NCBI GenBank assembly: GCA_963576735.1
Contig: OY755197.1
Span: forward strand, 7,204,501-7,268,500
Origin: Bedellia somnulentella
Taxonomy: Eukaryota > Arthropoda > Insecta > Lepidoptera > Bedelliidae
Length of the DNA stretch: 64,000 nucleotides
Direction of reading: 5' to 3'
This document shows positions 39,001-53,700 of the stretch, piece after piece. The translations under genes were made by a program, and so were the position numbers. Position 1 is the first letter of the stretch. Each line of letters begins with the position of its first letter. The notes under the pieces are model-generated. The model saw only the letters and a list, made by a program, of their open reading frames with translations. It ran no database searches and was not told where the DNA came from.

Positions 39001-42000
39001 CTTTTGAAAGTTGATTGGGGAAAAGATGGTAATAATAAATGTTTTTGGTGACGGGTCTCCAACCGCATCGCCCAAAAACCACTTAAAAAGCCCCTATACC
39101 CTTAGTCGCCTCTTACGATCACCCACGGGTAGAAAGGGGTAGTGTTATTCTAAGCCGACACTACACGGCAAAGCAACACGTGAGTATTCTGAAATCTAGG
39201 TGAGATACACCTTCGAGGATAAACGACACGAGCGTTTGAGTTTGTTGGAGTTTGAATACCTTAACATGCCTAATTCTAAACGTTTAAGTGTAATACTTAG
39301 TGAAGTGTAATTTACCGTGTAGTGCCGGCTTAGAATGCCACTACCCCTTTCTGCCCACGGGTGTCGTAAGAGACGACTAAGGGTATGGGGCTTTGTTAAG
39401 TGGGTTTGGGTGATGCGGTTAGAGACTCATCACCAACGATACTTTATTTCTACAATCTTGTCCCCTATCAACTTTCAAATGTGGCTGAGGAGTTTCTAGC
39501 TCTAAAGTTCTGGCTACTCCTTTTTGGGATTTATGGCCGTGAGTATATGTATTATGTATGTATGTAAACACATTAAAAAAATTCATCTTATGAGTGCTAG
39601 ATTGGAAATTGGAATAATAAGACTCTACACACTAACCTATTATAAATAAAGCTATATATATGTGTGAAATGAAATATACTTGCACTTTCGTGAGTGTGTT
39701 AACTTCCAACAATAAGATTAAACGGGATTCGTTTACCAAGACTTTTTTTGTCTCTCTGCCACAAATCTAAATAAATAACAAGATTAAAATTTTAAAAAAA
39801 TGATCCAGGAGACTTCTAGAATAGAATAAAATAGAATAGAATAACTCTTTATTGCACATCAAACACAAATTAATAAAAATAACAATATGATCAAACTGTT
39901 TACAGTGAGGTGCAATTGGCGTTCTTATCGCTAAAAGCGATCTCTTCCAGACAACCTTTGGAAGCTGAGATCGATAAATTAATTATTTGGGTAGATGCAC
40001 AAAAAAAGGCCAAAAAAAACATAATAATCTATTAAGCTTACTTAAAACTAACTTGTTTAATTTAAATAACAATATCAATATTAATCATACAAAATAATAT
40101 AGATATTTAACGAATATGAACACATACATATATAACTAACTACATACTTTTATATATACAAGCAATACAAATACCTAAATAAAATACAAATATACGTTTT
40201 AGAAATATAATTACAGCGCTTCAGTGAGATAGTGTTGTTTCACCAGATCTTTGAACACATTCAGTGATTTAGCCAATCGCACCTCGTGCGTTCCACAATT
40301 GCACAGCCTGTACAGAAAAAGAAGATCCATAGAAATTGGTTGTATAAGAGGGAATAGATAATTGAAGATTATGGTCTGAATGTAAATTAAGGTTATGGGA
40401 AGAAGAGATGAATTGAAAACTTCTATACAGCAAACCTGTTTATTTCTGTTTTTATAGATTATTCCGCGGAACCCTAAGTACTTGAGCCGGACTCGCACAT
40501 AGCTGGTTTAAGTAAAACACTATCAAGATAGATTTATATTTTTTTAATTCTTTATTTCAGAGCCATGAGGAAGGAAGACAGCAGTGCTCAAGGTCAAATA
40601 GTCACCGAAATTCTTCAACATTTGCATGCTTGCAACAACTCAGTTAAGGTAGAGTATAATTAAATTGATAAGTTGTTAACGATCTCTCTATTATTCAAGC
40701 CTTCATTCCTGGAAGGAAAGCCAAAGGTACTGTAGCGACGCGCTATCAGTGCACAATGATGCGCACTACATAGAAACGCTGACAGTGCAAGAAGTATCAT
40801 TCCCACAGCAACATGTGTATCCCAGCAGTATAGGTTTCACTCGTTACAAAGACTCACCATACAAATCCTACATCGTGGTATCGAAATTTTTAAAAATGCT
40901 TAGCATAGAATTAAGAAAATGTATAGATATATATATAAAATATAAATATATAGAAAAAACGACTTGATAGTCCAATGGGTAGAACACCCGCCCGAAAACA
41001 GAAGGGCGTGAGTTCCAATCCTGGGTCGGGCCTACACCAATTTGTCTTTTCTAAAGACATATGTGTGGTTAATTTATCATGGTTGTTAACGGTGAGGGAA
41101 AACATCGTGAGGAAACCCACATAGCTGAGTTGTACTTAGTCATGTGACAGTGTATTCGTACAAAACGGCGATAGGCCTGCCCCCTATCACGTGAGTACAC
41201 TGTCCATGCAAAACGTGGGTACTCTGAACACCAGGTGACAAAGTCACGTGATGTTCAGAAGTATTAGTACCTCTGCCAACCCCTTCGGGGATATTCGGCG
41301 TGAATGTTTATGCATTTATGCATTTATTATGCATTATACTTAGCATATATAGAATTTCCAACTTAATACAGTTGGACCGCCCAGGCACACAATCGCCTGG
41401 CGGCAGATCTTGCCTTTTCCTATACACTATATAGTACACAGGTTCCAATACTTCTAAACATCACGTAATGATAAACATGATAATTTTCATTAATGTCACC
41501 TAACATTCAGAGTATTTCAGAGTACCTACGTTTTGCTTGGGTACAGTGCTAGGGGGTGGACGTGATAGGGGGAAGGCCTATCGCCAATTCGGTATGCAAA
41601 ATTTTACTAAAGTGATGCTGATTACAAAACCATTTCGAGATATTATGGTTATAAACAATATTTTCTTGAAAATATTTTAATTGAAGCTAAGATGACTGTT
41701 ATTTTATCTAAAAACTGGTACCGTACAAAACGTACCCACATGGTATGACATAGAAAAGGCACATTAATGTAGGACCGGATGTAGGAACTTCGGCGTAAGA
41801 ACAGGTGTTTTCTCGAATCAAAATTGTAAAAATCCAATTGTCTTTCAGCATTATTTGGAGATAATGACATGGAGGCGTAGCACGAGCGTAATTTTATCGT
41901 GACTCTGTCGCTTAAATTGAGATGACAGCATACGATACTATGTAAGTGCGAAAGAGACGGCTGTTTTATATCACGCGATATTTAGTTGAAAGGTCGCTCG

Positions 42001-45000
42001 TGCTAGCCATGCTGATTGTGATGTTACAAAACTATCGAATAATTTAAGGTTCATTATAAAATATTTGGTAATAGTATTTTAAATTGGGCATATTAATTTG
42101 TTTTCAGGTGTTTCACGGCAGAGAGGACGATCTTAATTTCATAGAAAACCATATGAAGAATATGTCAGATAAACCTCTGGTTTTGTATGGAGAAGGTAAA
42201 TATATGCTTTTACCGCTAGTACCAAACCTTCTAACTTATGTTAGAAAGGTTAAAACGAGTCTTTTGTTATTTTTCTCTATATATCTATAACGATACTTTC
42301 TCATAGAAATACTTGTCTAAACCGACACTATAACTAATTTTTCCTTAAATTATACCTAACCTAAAGTCACGCCCATAAATCCCAAAAAGGGGTAGCCAGA
42401 GCTTCATAGCTAGAAACTATTCAGCCACATTTGGAAGTCGATAGGGGAGAAGATAGTAGAAGTAAAATATCATTGGATATTGTCTCCAGTCGCATCGCCT
42501 AAAAACGACTTGAATAGCCCAATACCCTTAGTCGCCAATTATGACATTCGTGGGTAGAAAGAGATAATGGTATTTAAAATCAACATAACACAGCTTAAAA
42601 TTATACATACATGCATACATATACTCACGGCTATATATCCCTCAACGGGGTAGCCAGAGCTGTGGAAAAAAAAAACCTCAGCCACTTTTTGAAGTTATGG
42701 GGGAAGAGATGGTAATAATAAATAATTATTGGTGACGGGTCTCCAACCACATCGCCCAAAAGTTACTTAAAAAGCCCCTAACCCTTAGTCGCCTCTTACG
42801 ATCACCCATGGGTAGAAATGGGGTAGTGCTATTCTAAGCCGACACTACACAGCTAACTATATTTATAAAATTTCAGGAGGATGTGGCAAAACAAGTTTAC
42901 TAGCAAAAAGTGCAGCCATGTGCCTAGACGTTTGGTTCGCAGAATCAAAACCAACAAATATAATACGATTTCTGGGAACCACTCCTGATTCGAGTGCTTT
43001 GACGCCCACACTCATATCTATTTGTCAGCAGGTTTGTCTGTCTGTTTGTGTTATTGAATTAAGCCGAATGCCTGATTGATTTGTTGATATGGAAATCGTA
43101 AGTAGGTTTTATATGCAGTTGATATATAGACGATGTGATTGCTCAGTGGGTAGAACACCGGTTGACGTACAAGCGACTAGTGTTCAAATCCCGGGTCGGG
43201 CCTACACCAATTTGTCTTTTTTAAAGACAGATGTGTGGTTAATTTATCATGGTTGTTAACGGTGAGGGAAAACATCGTGAGGAAACCCACATGGCTGAGT
43301 TGTACTTAGTCATGTAACAGTGTATCACGTGAGTACACTGTCTATGCAAAACGTGTGTACTCTGAACACCAGGTGACAATGTCACGTGATGTTCAGAAGT
43401 ATTAGTACCTCTGCCAACCCCTTCGGGGATATTCGGCGTGAACGTTTGTGTTATGTTATGTTATTTGATATATAGTCAATTTATTAAGTTAATTAATGGT
43501 GAGGCTAAACATTTAAGTATAATCTAAGCTAAGTTTCATTCATTCACGTGACTGTCCGCTAGCAACCGTGATAGCTCAGTGGGTAGAACACCGTTTATTG
43601 TGCAGACGATAAGGGTTCAAAACTCCGGGTTGGGTCTACACCAACTTGTCGTTTCTAAAGACATATGTGTGGTTATTTATTATGGTTGTTAACGGTGAGT
43701 ACAAAAATTTAAGGAAACATGGCTAAGTTGTACTTAGTCCTGTGACAGTGTATTCGTACAAAACAGCGATAAGCCTGCCTCCAATCACGTAAGTACATTT
43801 CCAAGCAAAACGTAGCTACTCAGAGCATCAGGTGACAATGTAACGTGATGTTCAGAAGTATTAGCACCTCTGCCAACTCCTTCGGGGATATGCGGAGTGA
43901 AAATTTGAGTATTATGTAGACGTTCCTATGTATTAGTATAAGTCAATGAAAATCCTACTGTCTTATAAACTCACTGATCTGGCCAAAGAAGGTACTTTCT
44001 AAGTGAATGATAAAACTTGATGTCTAGAAGTATTAGTATCTCTGCCATACTTACGGAAATTAACGGAATAGAAGATACATGATAAAGATGTGCGTGTTTG
44101 AACTGAACGCCCTCTGTCGGAAAGCGTCGGAAACGATTCGGGGGAGTTTTCAACTGAAACCGCCGCGCCGATCAAAACTTTGCAATCATGCAGTCGTTCT
44201 AAGATATCTTTTTGTACTAGGTAATTAATTGTTACAAATATATTATATGAATCATAATATTGATAACACATTCTACAATCGAAGATCTGTTAAAGCCACT
44301 ATTTGCCCCAGCCATTTAGTATTGGTTTCTAATTAATGACGGGGAAGTGAACAATAATTATGGAAATAAAGATATATTTAAATGCGACATTACATAAACT
44401 ATTAAGGCTGTTAGGGAATTATTTTTGGCTGTGTAGTGTCGAGGGGGATGACCTTAGGGTTTGGACTCTCTTTGTCCTATTTACTTAGGTGACTCACAAA
44501 CCTTCAAACTCACAGACCGCAGCTCCAGCAGGAAACTACTCAACTCAAACGTTCATCCCTTATATACCGGAAAGGGTTGTTAATACTTCTGAACATCACA
44601 TGACATCGTCATTGCATTGTGGTGTTAACTGCAATAAAAAAAACTTATTTTAGATTTCCTACAACTTCGCTTTACCATTTGAAAGCATCCCCGACGACTT
44701 AGTGCCTCTGACTGCCCATTTCAAACAACTCCTCACGATGGCTACAGAACAACAGCCATTATTACTGTTCATGGATTCGGTAGACCAGCTGACTGGTATT
44801 GGAACGGAGAACAATAAGGTGTCATGGTTGCCGACGAGATTGCCGCCGCACTGTAAGGTAGTTAACTTTTTGTTTGATTTACAAAAAAATACATACATAT
44901 ACTCACGGCTATAAATCCCTAGAAGGGGTAGCCAGAGCTAAGGGTTCAGAAATTCCTCAGCCACTTTTGGAAAGTTAAGTTAGGAAAAAATGGTAAAATA

Positions 45001-48000
45001 AAGGTTGTTGGTGATGGGTCTCCAACCGCATCGCCCAAAAATCCCTTAAAAGCCCCAATACCGTTAGATGCCTCTTACATACACCCACCGGAAAAATAGG
45101 GTAGTGCTATTCTAAGCCGACACTACACAGCATAAGAAATACATACATACATACATATACTCACGGCTATAAATCCCTAGAAGGGGTAGCCAGAGCTAAG
45201 GAACTAGAAGTTCCTCAGCCACTTTTGGAAAGTTGAGTGGGGAAAGATGGCAAAATAAAGGTGATGGTGGTGGGTTGGATTGGTGATGGGTCTCCAACCG
45301 CATCGCCCAAAAATCCCTTAAAAGCCCCATACCGTTAGTCGCCTCTTACATACACCCACCGGAAGAAATAAGGTAGTGCTATTCTAAGGTGACACTACAC
45401 AGCATAAAAAATACATACACATGTACATATTACATGGTCATAAATCACAAATAGGGGTAGCCGTAGAGCTTCAGAGCTAGAAGCCCCGCAGCCACATTTG
45501 GAACTTGATAGGGGAGAACATACATACATACATACATATACTCACGGCTATAATTCCCTAGAAGGGGTAGCCAGAGCTAAGGAATTATAAATTCCTCAGC
45601 CACTTTTGGAAGTTGAGTGGGGAAAAGATCGTAAAATAAAGGTTTTTGGTGATGCGTCTCCAACCGCATCGCCCAAAAATCCAATAAAAATCCCAATACC
45701 CTTAGTCGCCTCTTACGACACCCGTGGGTAGAAAGGGGTAGCGACACTCTAAGCCGGCACTACACGACAGAAGGAAGGAAGAAGAAGGGGAGAAGATGGT
45801 GGAAATAAAGTATTGTTGGTGATGGGTCTGCAACCGCATCGCCAAAAACCACTTACGAAGCCCCATACCCTTAGTCGTCTCTTACGAGACCCGTGGGTAG
45901 AAAGGAGTAGTGAAATTATAAGCGTTTAGGCTTCTACACGGCAAAAAATAAATTTGTGATTTAGTTTTCGAACTACCATAACAATTGACGCCATTATACT
46001 TTCACAAAACGGCGATAGGCCTGCCCCCTATCACGTGAGTACACTGTCTAAGCAAAATGTGGGTACCTTCTCTGGACACTAGATGGCGCTGCCATGCGAG
46101 TTCAGAAGTATTGGTACCTCTGCCAACCCCTTCGGGGATAAACGGCGTAAACGTTTATGTTATGTATGTTATACTTTCACAGCTGAACATTTCACTCTAC
46201 TGGGTGGCTTTATCAGTCTCTTTAGATATCAGTCCTTCTTGACCGTACAAAACGTCTCATACAAAGGGTTCAGAACGCATGTATTAGGTTTTGCTACGAT
46301 ATTGGTTCCAGATCGCACATAACACCAATTTTAATTAGCAACAATATACTGAATCTGGAATCAAGGCGTAAATTACACCTGGCTACACTCCTCTTTGGAA
46401 CCATCAAACGGGCAAGCCCATCCTATTTATATGAAAAACTAACTTGGTCAGAAAATGTCAACACATACACTACGCGTGGTAATAGCACTTTATTAATAAC
46501 ACCTCTTCACCGCACAACAGCATTCTGTGGCAGTTTTCGTTTTGCTGCCACAAAGTGCTGGAATGATTTGCCCCCACCCTTAAAAACTCTGAACTCTTTA
46601 CCTTTGTTTAAACTTAAATTGAATTTACTCCTGCGGAACTTACCTAATGCATAACAAATTGTTTTCAATTTATTTATTTATTTATTCATTCATTGTATAA
46701 TTTGTATATCAATCTTATATATATGTAATGTATGTAGCTATTTACATTTTCCGTATCTTTTCATTTATATTTTATGTAATATTTGTATTCATGTTTATGT
46801 ACAAATATGTGTATATATATGTTTGATTATATATATTTATAAGTCTATATGTTTTAGTATCGTACGTATACTCTGGGGAAATAAGTGACATTTGGTGCTT
46901 GGTTGGTTGCTGACAAATTATTGTTTTTCTTTACTTTTGTTTTAAATTCTTTACTTTTGTTGTTAAGTTTCTGTTTTAGCAATTGTTTGTATATTAGATT
47001 AAGTATTTTTTAATTAGTTAGTTAGTTTTACTTAAGTTAGGTTATAGTATAAATATAAAATTCTGGGCGCCAACTGAAAACCAGCGTATGGGAGATTCAT
47101 CAGCCTGGCTGCTTGTTTCTTCCATACACATGCTGAGTTGGAGCCTATTTGGTACAAATCTTGTCATTTTCCGCTTGTTAATTTTTAAATTGTGTGTTGT
47201 AAAAAATTTGTTCCAAATAAACAATTTTTCTTCTTTTCTTTCTTCTCATTTGAAATAATTTTTATTTTCAGATAATTGTCACCTGTGCATGTGAAGAAAC
47301 AAATCCGGAAGTTTCCAAAGAATATGATGTGCTAAGAAGAATGATAGATTCGGAAGAAAACTTTTTAGAAGTGAAAGCTTTGGGAGAAGATTTGGCAATG
47401 CAAGTGTTGAAGTAAGTTAGATTTTTTTTTTAATTGTTTTATAGTATTTTTTTATGTAGGGATATGTCCGTGTGTGATAGGTTGTTGTATTGACTTTTTC
47501 TTGTGTGTCCTAATGAGGATAATTAAGATTTTTCTTTCTATCATTCTTAATTGGGTATTTTTCTATTTTACATACATATATATACTCGCGGCTATAAATC
47601 CCTAGAAGGGGTAGCCAGAGCTAAGGAATTAGAAATTTCTCAGCCACTTTTGGAAAATTGAGTGGGGAAAAGATGTTAAAGTAAAGGTTGTTGGTGATGG
47701 GTCTCCAACCGCATCGCCCAAAAATCCCTTAAAAGCCCCAATGCCGTTAGTCGCCTCTTACGTACACCCATCGGTAGAAACGGGGAAGTGCTATTCTATG
47801 CCGACACTACACGGCGTCTATTTTATTCTTATAATACTAATACTTGGTAAAGTTTGTGAGGGTTAGAGATTAAAAACTTGTTTTTCTTCAGTTGGAATGA
47901 ACGTAACACCCCGACATCTAAGTGAAGTTAGGAGTTTTATATATGTTACTTTACAATAAAGCTCAATTGGCAGAGCGACGGAGCGTATACCCGGAGGTCG

Positions 48001-50712
48001 TGTGTTCGATCCACGCTGGTGTCAAAATTTATCTTTCCTTTATTTATTAGCAATAATCACCACATTGCTGTGTAGTGTCGGCTTAGAACAGCACTACCCT
48101 ATTTCTTCCGGTGGGCGTACGTAAGAGGCGAGTAATGGTATTGAAGCTTTCAAGGGATTTTTGGGCGATGCGCTTGGAGACCCATAACCAACAACCTTTA
48201 TTTTACCATCTTTTCCCCACGCAACTTCCAAAAGGGGCTGGGGAATGTCTGATTCCATAGCCCTGGCTACCCCTTTAAGGGATTTATAGCCGTGAGTATA
48301 TGTATGTATGTATGTACGGTACGTAATCCACACATGAGGTTTTCATGAATAAAAACCTTCTAATTATCGTACACAAAATAACAAAATTTCACGTAATTGT
48401 GAAAATTATGTGGAAAAATAAATAATAGCCAATTTACCAGACGCCATTTATCCAAAAATACAGTGATTTTTGTACTTACTGTCCTAGTACCCCTAAGAAA
48501 AAACCTTGTTATTATATATATATAAGGCAATAGTAATAATATTTATGGTATTTTTCAGATTATGGATGGCCTCAGCTGCTAGAGATTTGTCGAACTACCA
48601 ATGGAGGCTGGTCTCCAACGCTATAGCACAATGCTCACTACCTATATTCGTTAAATTGGTGTTTGCTGAGGTAAATATTTTATTCGAAGAGTCTGTTTTT
48701 TGCAAGGTCTATTTATTAATGGAGGGGAGTCAAATAATTACATTCTTCATATGATTTCACAAAGTATTTATTATTTGTGTAGGCTCGACCCAGGATTCAA
48801 ACACACATCTCCTGCATAAGAAGCGGTGGTACTCTTTATGAAAATATATCCAAAATAACTCAAATATTCTTACATATAATAACAGCCATAAATCCCGAAA
48901 AGGGGAGCCAGAGCTTCAGAGCTAGAAACTCCTCAGCCATATTTGGAAATTGATAGGGGACAAGATGGTAGAAATAAAGTATCATTGGTGATTGGTCCAA
49001 CCGCATCGCTCTCAATCACTTAAAAAAACTCCTTAAGAGCTTATTCCATTACACTTTTTCGTTGCTGAATTCAGACGTCCTTCGAAGTTACTGCCGCAGA
49101 CGCTTGTTATTCCACTACACAAATTTCAGTTTGAACGTTATTCCACTAGTCTGAATTCAGATTCTGTGGCTTTCAGACGTCTTCATTCAGACAAATGGAA
49201 TAAGCTCTTAAGCCTTAGTTGATCTTACGACACCACTATGAACGGGAGGAGCACTTGTGCGTCTGCTCCACGTCCACAAAGTTGGTTCCGCCTTGTAGTG
49301 CCTCTCGAAGATGGGTGATGTGGTTGCAGTTGAAATAATAACAGATCTTGTTCAGACAAATGGAATAAGCTCTTAAGCCTTAGTTGAACTTACGACACCA
49401 CGTCTTCTTGTCTTCTCCGTGTCTTTTATTGTAAATGATATGAAAAAAGGGTACAGGGTATAAAGGGGTAGTGACATTCCAAGCCGGCAGTACAAGGCTA
49501 TGAAATATTTACCTTCAAATAATTTAAAATTATGTCTCAAATAGGTTTGCAGATGGCGAAGCTATACGAAACCCCAAGATACTCATCTAGCTTCAACCGT
49601 AATGGATTCTATAATGATGCTTTTTGAAAGGATCGAAAAACAGGTATGACGGAAAGATGAATATTATACACAAATATAATATTTTTTTAAATGCAACTTA
49701 ACTATATCAAATTCAATATAATAAGTATATCAAATCCACAGGAACTAGTACTCTGAAGCTTATTCTATTCTTACACATGTAATTTATTTATATATTTTTT
49801 GTATTTTCTACATTCTATGGTTTAGTAAAACACTGAACAATATTTCAAGTGCCATTATTATTTTTTGGTATTGGCGCCAATTATTTTATTTGTAACTAGT
49901 GGATCGTCCCAGCTTCGCACGGGTAGCGTTGTTTTTTTAAATATCTGAGGTTTTTTTCTTCAGTCACTGCTCAAGCATTGTGAAATTCAGCGTAATGTTT
50001 TCAATTTATTAAATTTATAGCACTCCCTTAACAGTGTAGTTTGGTGATTTTGAATGCGCTTTAATGAACGGTTCAGTATTTCCGTTTAATAGCAAATTTT
50101 GGAATAAAACGCCATGAAGTATTTATAACAATCTAAAAAATAAATCATTACGTTATGTAGGATGCAACTACTGGCGCCATCTAGTATGTTATATGTAAAT
50201 TAGTAAAGATTTGGTTTCGATCACGGGCGCGATGGCTTATTTTATAAATAATTTCGGTGTTTGTCTACCGATTTCTATGATTCTTTTTTTATTAAATAGG
50301 TGATAATGTTACCTTTTTTAAATTAGGGATGAGTGAGAGGTTTGCAAACGTAAGAGATAACAAATATAATCAGGATGTTCCGAACTGCTAAGCTATCAGG
50401 AATTACACGTGTTATTGTGAGTCAACTGTAAAAGATAGACATATACTATTGAGGATTTTTTTTAAGTAATTTTATGAAGAATAATTCCGCCACACATAAT
50501 TTCTATGTAAGTTTAACCATTAAGGCTGCACACGCGACGGAAGCTTAAAAAATGGAGTAACTTCTCCCGTTTTCCCAAAATTTCCCAAAATTCCCCTTTA
50601 CTTCTCTGCTGGAAAGTATACAAAAACCTGCGCAGGAGTATGAAGAATAATTGCACCAAGTTTCGTTAAAATCCGTCGAGTAGTTTTTGTTTCCATAAGG
50701 AACATACAAACC

Positions 50713-50754
<42 letters not shown>

Positions 50755-53700
50755 AATTTTACTGATTGCATTTTTGGCATCAGTATCGATCCCTAATCAC
50801 TACCTGATAGTTATTTTTAAAATATATTTCATGTACAGAATTGACTTCTCTACAGATTTATTATAAGTATAGATTAATATTTTTTCAGCACGGTCGTCTT
50901 CTAGTGTTTCACGCATTAGCATACATAACAGCATCTAAAAGTGGTCTTTCAGAAACGGAACTAGAAGACCTAATATCCTTAGATGATAAAGTGTTGGATG
51001 ACGTGTATCAGTACCATTTGCCACCCACGAGACGAATTCCTCCGCTTCTTTGGACACGGTGAGTATATGAAATACAAGTGGTTTGCCCCGGCTTCGCACG
51101 GATGGTGTTAAATATTTTTACTGCTTACCCCCTGCGATATTGTCCTTTTCCTAGTTCTAAGCTACCTCTCCAATAATTTTCAGCCAGATCAATTCATCCG
51201 TTCTTGAGTTATAAATAGTGTAACTAACACCATTTTCGTTGTTTTGCTATATACATTACTAGTAGTACGCCCGGCGCTGGTTCGCACGGATGTTGTATTT
51301 TTTTTACAGCTTATCCCTACGATGTTTAGCGTGATGATATATATCCTATATTCTTTTCCTGGTTCTAAGCTACCTCTCCAACAATTTTCAGCCAGACCAG
51401 TTTATGAATCAGAATCAGAATCAGAATCAGAATTTATTTGCCACATGTTGTATGTACAATGGTGTTTTAAATTATATAGAGTATCAAACATGCGCCCTGC
51501 TAGGGCATTGCAACAACTTATAAATTTTTAAATACCTAATTAATTACTATTACATTATTTACAATTATTCACAATTTATATACAACATTAAATTATTTAT
51601 TAAAACACGATCAAGTTAAATTATTATTACATTTATACAAATTATACAGCATTAAATTATTTATTAATTGAGTTAAAACAATAGCACATTTACAAACACA
51701 AATTAAATTTTATTAGATTATATAGAGTAGTTAATAAAAAAAAACAATTAAGGAGAATGCGTGAAAAACTCTTGCAAGTCATAAAACGTATTAATAATGA
51801 GGAATTTTTTTAAATGGATTTGAATTTAGGGAAAATGTCAATGGATTTTATTGTGGGTGGTAATTTGTTATATATCTTAACACACATGTTATAGGGGCCT
51901 GACGCTATTAGCTCTAAACGTGTGTCTATCGCGGCGAGTCTCGTGCGCGGTCGGAGGTTTGCGGGCCGCTCTCGATTGCGGAACAGATGTTGGTTTTTCC
52001 GCACGAACAGTGAGCACTCAAGTATATAGATCGAAGTGAGCGTCAGAATTTTTAGGCTTTTAAAGTATGATCGGCAGCTGGTCTCTTGATCTATATGGGC
52101 AAGTATTCGTACACATTTTTTTTGCAGGACAAAAATTCTATGTACCTCAGAGGAATTACCCCACAGCACGATGCCATATTGAAGCCTGGAGTGGGCATAC
52201 GCATAATAAGCCTTCTTCGCCGTAGCTAGATCTGTATTTGTTTTAATTTCGTACAAGGCGTAGGTAAAACTAGATAACTTCTTACTTTAGTTACCGATCT
52301 GCTGTTTCCAGTTTAGGTTGCTATCTATGTCGATTCCTAACAGGCAATATGAGTCTACGCATTCAATTTTGATATTGTTAAAGGTGAAATCTATTTTTAA
52401 TGGTGTTCTTTGGTACGGATGAAATTGAATCAATTTTGTTTTGTTGAAATTAAGAACTAGATTGTGATCTTCGAGCCAGTTTACAATGGTGTCAAATGTA
52501 GAGTTGAGTTGGTTGGTTAATGTGAGGCTATCACTGGTGGGAATAAGAACCGAGGTGTCGTCGGCGAAGAGGGTGCTGGAGTATTCAATTACTTTAGGGA
52601 GGTCATTTATATACAACGAAAACAGCAAACATCCTATAGAGCTTCCTTGTGGAATGGATCTCAGTACGGCTACTGTGTCTGATTTGACTTTAGAAACTTC
52701 TCCCGATGAGAAATTATAATGCTCGATTTCTACGTGTTGCGTGCGGTTTTCTAGATAGGATTCGAACCATTTTAAGGCCGTTCCTCGTACACCTATACCC
52801 GAAAGTTTCATAAGCATTATTTTGTACAGTACGCGATCATAAGCTTTGCTCAAGTCCAGCACAATGCCAACTGCATGCTTTTTCTCATTAATTGTGCCAA
52901 GAACATTATTAATGTATTCAAATACAGCTGATGTTGTTGACCTGCTCTTTCTGAAACCGTACTGACTATCATCGAAAATTGAGAATTTTTCACAAAACGA
53001 ATATAATCGGTTATACATGGCAGTTTCAAATATTTTTGCGAATGAGGACAAGAGGGCAATCGGGCGATAGTTATCTGTATTCTTCTTCGATCCTTTTTTA
53101 TGTAGTGGTCTAATGATTGATTTTTTCAAGAGTTCGGGAAAACAGCCTTCTTTAAATGACTGATTAATGAGGAATGTTAATGGCTCTACAAGATATTGTG
53201 TACATTTTTTTACTAAAGAAGTGGGGAGATTGTCAAAACCTGCGCTATTTTTATTTTTTAACTTTTTAATTATTTTAAATATTTCTCTTTCGGTAACAGG
53301 ATAAAGGTAAAACGAGTTTTCAAGGGGCGATAGTACTGACCGTCCAGATGGCATGGATTTGCATGAGCTTTCCCCTACTGAAATAAAATAATTGTTGAAA
53401 GTGTTAGCAATTTTTTGAGGTTCTGTAATTGTGTTATTGTTTTCCTGCAATTCAATATTAGTTTTACTAGTGCTACGTAGTTTGTTTGTCGTTTCTTTTA
53501 CTATTTGCCAAATGGTTTTTATAATGTTATTTGAGTTTGCCAATCTAGTTTTAAAGTCCAGCTTTCTGGCCTTTATGATGATATGTTTTAATATTTTTGC
53601 GTATTTTCTATAATGTTCTTTTATTATTGTGCTTCTTGTTTGGGACTTCAGGATTCTGAGAAGTCTTTTGTGTTGGCATGATTTTTTTATGCCGAAAGAT

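Noticed and set aside
50598..50780. 60-codon minus-strand frame with [13 protein letters not shown] repeats
   Set aside because: It is the CAGA microsatellite of a decayed LINE end, not a gene.
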